Source of the DNA: Molossus alvarezi | Taxonomy: Eukaryota > Chordata > Mammalia > Chiroptera > Molossidae | Reading direction: 5' to 3' | DNA length: 64,000 nucleotides | Assembly: GCA_037176705.1 (NCBI GenBank) | Contig: CM073891.1 | Span: forward strand, 91,346,327 to 91,410,326 | Part shown: positions 59,440 through 64,000 of the stretch, piece after piece | How the letters are laid out: every line of letters starts with the position of its first letter | How positions within the stretch are numbered: position 1 is the stretch's first letter | The notes under the pieces: model-generated | What the model saw: only the letters and a program-made list of their open reading frames with translations | The model's database searches: none | Told to the model about the DNA's origin: nothing | Made by a program: the position numbers and the translations under genes

Positions 59440-60200
59440 TCTGCTAGAGCTTTATTTACTTTAAAGCTTTTGTTTACTTTTAAAGCTTTTAGTTTAGTGG
59501 ATTTTCTCATTCTGTTTCATCAGTTCCTGCTCTTATCTTATTTTTCTTTTTCCCTCCTTTCAATAGTATTTATATGTAGTTCTTTTTCTAGCTTCTTGAG
59601 ATGAAATTTTAAATTATTAATTTTAACCTTTCTTTCCGTTCTAGTGTATATATTTATACATGTCTCTGTAGACACTGATTTCACAATGCTTTAATTGCAT
59701 CCCACAAGTTTAAATACGTTGTATCTTCATTATGATTCAGTGTAAAAACTAATTCTCATTTTGATTTCTTTTTTTCAGATATGTTTTTATTGATTTTTTT
59801 TTAGAGAGAGAAATAGAAACATCTATGTGAGACACATCCAGCTGCTGCCTCCTGCACGCCCCCTACTGGGGATGGAGCCTGAAACCCTAGGCATGTGCCC
59901 TGACCGGGAATCAAACTGGGACCTCTCAGTTCATGGGACCATGCTCAATCCACAGAGCCACACTGGCCAGGCTCATTTTGATTTTTTAATTATCCATGTA
60001 TGACTCAGAGATGTGTTATTTAATTTCCAGACAATGAGGCTTTTCTTGTTATTTTATTACTGACTTCTAAGTTAATTGCATTGTGATCAGAGAATATACT
60101 CTAAGCTACTCCAATCTTTTGAAATTTCTAGAGATTATTTATAGACCATCAGGTAATTGATTTTGTTAACAATTCCATGTGAGCTTAAATTCTGTTACTG
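59440..60200 (-). mobile_element. old L1 ORF2 fragment (endonuclease-RT linker region)
   Basis: Read on the plus strand: TTTTTCTAGCTTCTTGAGATG, CAATGCTTTAATTGCATCCCACAAG, AATTGCATTGTGATCAGAGAA. This is the region seen at 18400-18640 in the younger L1. It is split by a Ves SINE. Confidence 0.8.
59768..59971 (-). mobile_element. Ves SINE, short-bodied older form
   Basis: Tail CTTTTTTTCAGATATG, GAGAGAGAAATAGAAACATC tract, CCTGACCGGGAATCAAACTGGG, and head ending GAGCCACACTGGCCAGG. The perfect 13-bp target duplication CTCATTTTGATTT is at 59755-59767 and 59972-59984. Confidence 0.96.
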
Positions 60201-61561
60201 CTGATTGCATGTTTGTGGTCCATCAAGAGTCTGACTTGCTGCTCCAGAGCCACAAACGGCAAAGGCCTTCCTGATTCTTTCTCCCCTGCAGAGTCTGCAC
60301 ACAGGCCAACCCTGACCCTCAGCTCAAGCCTGAATGAGCAATTCCTCTGCAGGAAAAATACTTGGTGATACAAAGTGCAATTGTATACCATTTTCCTCTT
60401 TGTAATTCAATTTCACCTCGTCTTTGTTAATTGCATAGATTTCTGAAACTTTAAACACTATAATTTTTGTAACATATCCACCTTTTTTACATTACTACAA
60501 TGGGAATATTGGCCTACTGTGACCTGATACATTCTGGAACACAAAATCAAGAATCTTTATTTATTTGTGAAAATAAGTAGAGATTATTTTTTTTTTTTTT
60601 AAGGGAATCAATCCAATAAACTTTTGCAATCCAAAGAATAGAGCCATGATTTACTTTGGCAAATATTTATCAATTATCTGTTGCTCTAAGTACCATATAA
60701 AGTGCTGTGGAATTAACAATGAGTTAGACAGTCCTGAGACTGATACTGTTGTAATTAACCCAGTTATTCATTAATAACAGGAAAGGAAGAGAGGGAAAGC
60801 CAGGTAATACAGGCATGCCATTTGTACAGCTTTGCCAAGAATGTTTCTCCAATTATGTTCCCCACAGATCGATGAGGGAAACATACTGCACAGGGGCAGT
60901 TTAGACACTTGCCCAATAAAGTCTGGATGATGAGAGAAGATACTTGTCTGTCAATCACACCTGGGAATGGGCCATTGGCCAGAATGGGCGTGGCCACTGC
61001 AAGCATGAGAAGATTTGGTATTTTAACTCCTGAACAAAGAGATTCTTCTCTCTTGGCTGTCTTGCTTTTTCGTGGCTGATGCCTGACACCAGGTGTGCGG
61101 GACTCTCGCACTCTGCACTGCCCCACATGGTCCACAACCATGTGAATGCCCCACAGAATGAACTAATGGACTGATGCTATGCTGGACTCAACTCCACTGT
61201 GGAATGGAAACTCTGGACACTGGCTTTACTTTTAGCTCTGCTGAATTCCCAGCTACCCCTCTTCCAGGAATGATTTAAGGGAACAGGGACTTTGACTACA
61301 CAAAAATTAAAACCACTCATTCTTCTATTCAAGTCTTAGAAAATTCTTTTTCTCAAGACATTGTAAGAACCCAATTCCCACTAACAACAGAGAAAGGCAA
61401 TTCATGCAATTCTCCGACAACAGGACCAGATGAATTTATAGTGCACAGAGGAGTCAGATATGAAAACCGATAAACTGCAATGCAATTTAGCACATGTTGC
61501 AATAAGGAGATGAAACTATCTCGTGAACTCAGAGGGAGCAAAGGCTTCCTGCCCGTAGGAG
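60201..61561. other. unclassified; 60940-61140 has an LTR-like look
   Basis: Contains GC-richer sequence with GGGAATGGGCCATTGGCCAG, GAACAAAGAGATTCTTCTC and TTTTTCGTGGCTGATGCC, reminiscent of the R-U5 part of a class I retroviral LTR. I cannot show TATA, primer-binding site or ends. A 125-codon minus frame (60764-61141) has no known motif. Confidence 0.3.
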
Positions 61562-61782
61562 TCAGGAGAGAGTTCCCATATAAATAAAGTCACACTTGAT
61601 CCCAAAGCCTGAGCAGACTTTTCCAGGCGTACAAGGAGGAATGACAGTTTAGGCAAAGGGACAGCATTGTTTTATGAAAGGGTACGGAACACTGATTGAA
61701 GAATGAGACATGAATATTCTAGAATGGAGTCACACGAGTGGCTCTGTCAGGTGCATGTGTGAAAATCAGGTCAGAGAGGTAA
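61562..61782. repeat. 221-bp direct duplication, copy 2 (likely source)
   Basis: Continues to the right as AAGCCTGGCCCGCATTAGG and TTTAGTGTTTATCCTAAAGGC, which looks like the same ancient interspersed repeat. This copy therefore sits in its original context and is probably the template of 59190-59410. Confidence 0.9.
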
Positions 61783-64000
61783 GCCTGGCCCGCATTAGGA
61801 GTAGTACTGAATGCCAAGCCAGAGGCTTTAGTGTTTATCCTAAAGGCTACACCTAACAGAGATGTTCAAACAAAAGAAAATAACACAATTAGATAAATTA
61901 TTTAAGAAACAAGAGTTCTGGCAGCAGAGGGAAGGCAGAATCAAGTTAAGGACCTAAGAAGAAAAAAGGAAATGTTTTCAGGGCACTCAATGAGGAATTT
62001 TTCTAGGATATTATTTATAGATTAATAATGGAATTTGATATACTTAAACCATGAAAATGACAGCTAAAAATCACCCTCTGAAATCTATTACTAGAGACTG
62101 CAGTTGGCCAAAAGAAAGCTAACCTCACTCTTTTTTCACTGATCCCTGTTTTGATGTCAATGGGTCTTCCTCCAAATGGGGTTGTTTGTTTTGTAGTATG
62201 ACTGCAGTTTTCTTGAAGATCCTGACAGAAATTTGAAAAGCATCCTTTTAGGCCTCTGTTTTGTATGCACTTCTTCTTGGTATAATATAAATAAGATTAA
62301 AAGTATTTTTTAATCTTATTTAGCCAAAACACATTATTTCATTTAACTTTTATATGTAAATTTTAAAATGGGAGAGAGGGAGAAAAAAATATCAGTATGG
62401 CAGGGGGGAAGTGGAGGGTGGGGAGGGTGAGAAGCGGTGATGCCACTTAGTCTGACCTTTCGTCTTGTGCATTTGAAATATCCTGCCCACAGAGCTTCTG
62501 GGAGATAGCTCCTTCTTCAGTATAATGGGATAACATCTACCCTGCCTAGCTTTAAAATACTGGCAATGCAAAACATTAGTACACAAAAATGATAACTAGA
62601 AATCCTTGTTCAGACTTTAGACTTCTTGCCATTTTATTTTATATTTTTCTTCACATCGAATAAAGATTGTAAACTGATTACGTGATTTCCCACAGATAGT
62701 TACCTCCTGTGACTGAAAGAGTTTGGCTGAAGTGAGAATAGATGCAAATGAAGAATCTCATGGAGCTTCAGGAGGTCCCGGATTGCATTTGATAAATATT
62801 CTTTTCCTTTATTTATTTTTGCTACGAAGCTATTACTACATCCCATACTGTGATTTAGCTGTTTATTACCACACCCCATACTGTTGGAGCCATTTCAACC
62901 TGTCTCTTTCCTATGAAGTAAATGCTTGGATGGTAGCTAGCTTGGAACCATTGGAAAATAATAACTAAATTGTTATGGTAATTTATAATTTGCAAATCCC
63001 TTGAACATTTATTATTTACCCTGTGAGGCTGTCCTCATTTCACTGAAGAGAAAACCAAGAGCCTAGAATATTAAAAAAAAATAATAACAACAACAAAAAT
63101 AATTCATTCAGTGCCACCCAAGTCATACCCACAGGATTGGAAGAAAGAAACTTTGTTGGCAAATTCAGCATTCTTTCCCTATACTGCTTCTTCTCGGTTT
63201 TTTTTGGTCAGTTCCCTGGTACCCAATCAACCTGAAAACCAAGCTAGACACCCAAGACGTTCCTAGTTTTAATAGATTGAACTATTATTGTATGATTTCA
63301 ACCCTCTCACAACGAGAAGGAATCTTATGCTAACTTGGTGTACATTTATATTCAGCAGTTGCTGAATGCTGTAAATAGCAGTAACAGTTCACGTTCTCTA
63401 ATCTCTGGGTCAAACTCATATATACACATGTCATTTCTTTTGTACTCAAGCTCTGAGGTTATTTCATCACCAAAAAAAGTACAGTTTAGAAATGGAGTAA
63501 ACTGTCAGATGTCTGAAGAGCCACACTCGCTGACATGAGTAGCACCTGCAGCTGTGTGGCCAGGCCGGGGAGGTCATGTGACCACAACCACATGAAAGTA
63601 TTCCAAGTTCTTTCCAAATGCTTTCATGTTCACTTGTTTGATGACCCTAAAGTTTACATTCTTGCTTTCGTTTCAAAATGAACCATATTGTCTTGGCCCA
63701 TCTTAATGCAGTTTTGCCATGTATTCTAAGAATGTCTATTTTTCTCTCAGACAGAAACATATGAAACCCCAAAATTAACTTTTTCAATGTTCCTAAAACT
63801 TCCAGTTGGATAAAAATCACCTTGTTCTCTAATGTCTAAGGAAAAAGGGACTCGAATCCTGATCTCATAAATGGTAGAAAACTCACAGTATACATAAAAC
63901 ATACCCAAAAAGTCATAATTATCAATAGCTCCAAGTTTTTATTTCCATTCAGTTCTCAGTCTCTATATGTAACAAACTTTTCTGAGGTTCTGGGACCCCG
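61783..64000. other. no recognised gene; unclassified
   Basis: Holds the rest of an unnamed ancient repeat (61783-61860), a perfect hairpin at 62288-62322, a possible MIR trace at 62990-63070 and an AAC-rich run at about 63080-63103. No credible coding frame. Confidence 0.45.
62288..62322. repeat. perfect 15-bp inverted repeat with 5-base loop
   Basis: Arms TAAATAAGATTAAAA and TTTTAATCTTATTTA flank the loop GTATT. No TA-duplicated ends or longer body are seen, so a MITE is not supported. Confidence 0.9.

Noticed and set aside
62288..62322. Miniature inverted-repeat transposon or transcription terminator
   Set aside because: Only 35 bases, with no target duplication, no body and no copies in the window; a bacterial-type terminator has no meaning in this genome.

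Overview
This window is a gene-poor, repeat-dominated stretch of a mammalian nuclear genome. The organism is almost certainly a bat, probably Yangochiroptera. The diagnostic signal is about fourteen copies of a tRNA-derived SINE of the Ves type, whose head carries recognisable Pol III A and B boxes. With them come at least seven 3' ends of one L1 lineage, a short hAT transposon with an intact 8-bp target duplication, and older pan-mammalian repeats (MIR, L2, MLT1, MER5A, L1M). The bat family cannot be fixed from this sequence alone. I found no intact protein-coding gene, no rRNA or tRNA gene and no CRISPR array. Almost every long open frame is a fragment of a retroelement or a chance frame.

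Layout. 1-3680: the 5' half of a minus-strand gammaretrovirus-like endogenous retrovirus: LTR, tRNA-Glu-type primer-binding site, leader with a 17-bp tandem repeat, and broken gag and pro-pol running off the left edge. 3821-5084: a Ves SINE and an L1 3' end sharing one target site, then an ancient MER5A and another Ves. 6985-13150: old L1 fragments in both orientations. 15207-21888: a nearly full-length but inactivated minus-strand L1 bounded by a 10-bp target duplication, with a second L1 nested in ORF1. 22000-33600: mostly unclassified AT-rich DNA with scattered SINEs and an MLT1 LTR. 33632-39176: an L1 3' end, a head-only Ves, a 277-bp hAT element, more Ves copies and a MIR. 41412-50111: a Ves, a 2-kb L1 fragment, MIRs and a 64-bp L1 stub. 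51000-55600: ancient L2, MIR and L1M. 55592-60200: a plus-strand L1 pile with an L1 inserted in another L1's 3' end, old L1 pieces and a Ves. 59190-59410 and 61562-61782 are a recent 221-bp direct duplication. The remainder is unclassified.

The elements do not form a pathway. Their relation is parasitic: L1 ORF2 protein supplies the endonuclease and reverse transcriptase that also mobilise the Ves SINEs, and the TSDs and A-tails seen here are the marks of that process. I do not see a clearly novel biological system. The most interesting observations are the head-only Ves elements sharing one truncation point, the hairpin before the Ves A-tail, the triple target-site copy, the TSD-like units in an L1 tail, and the 221-bp duplication.
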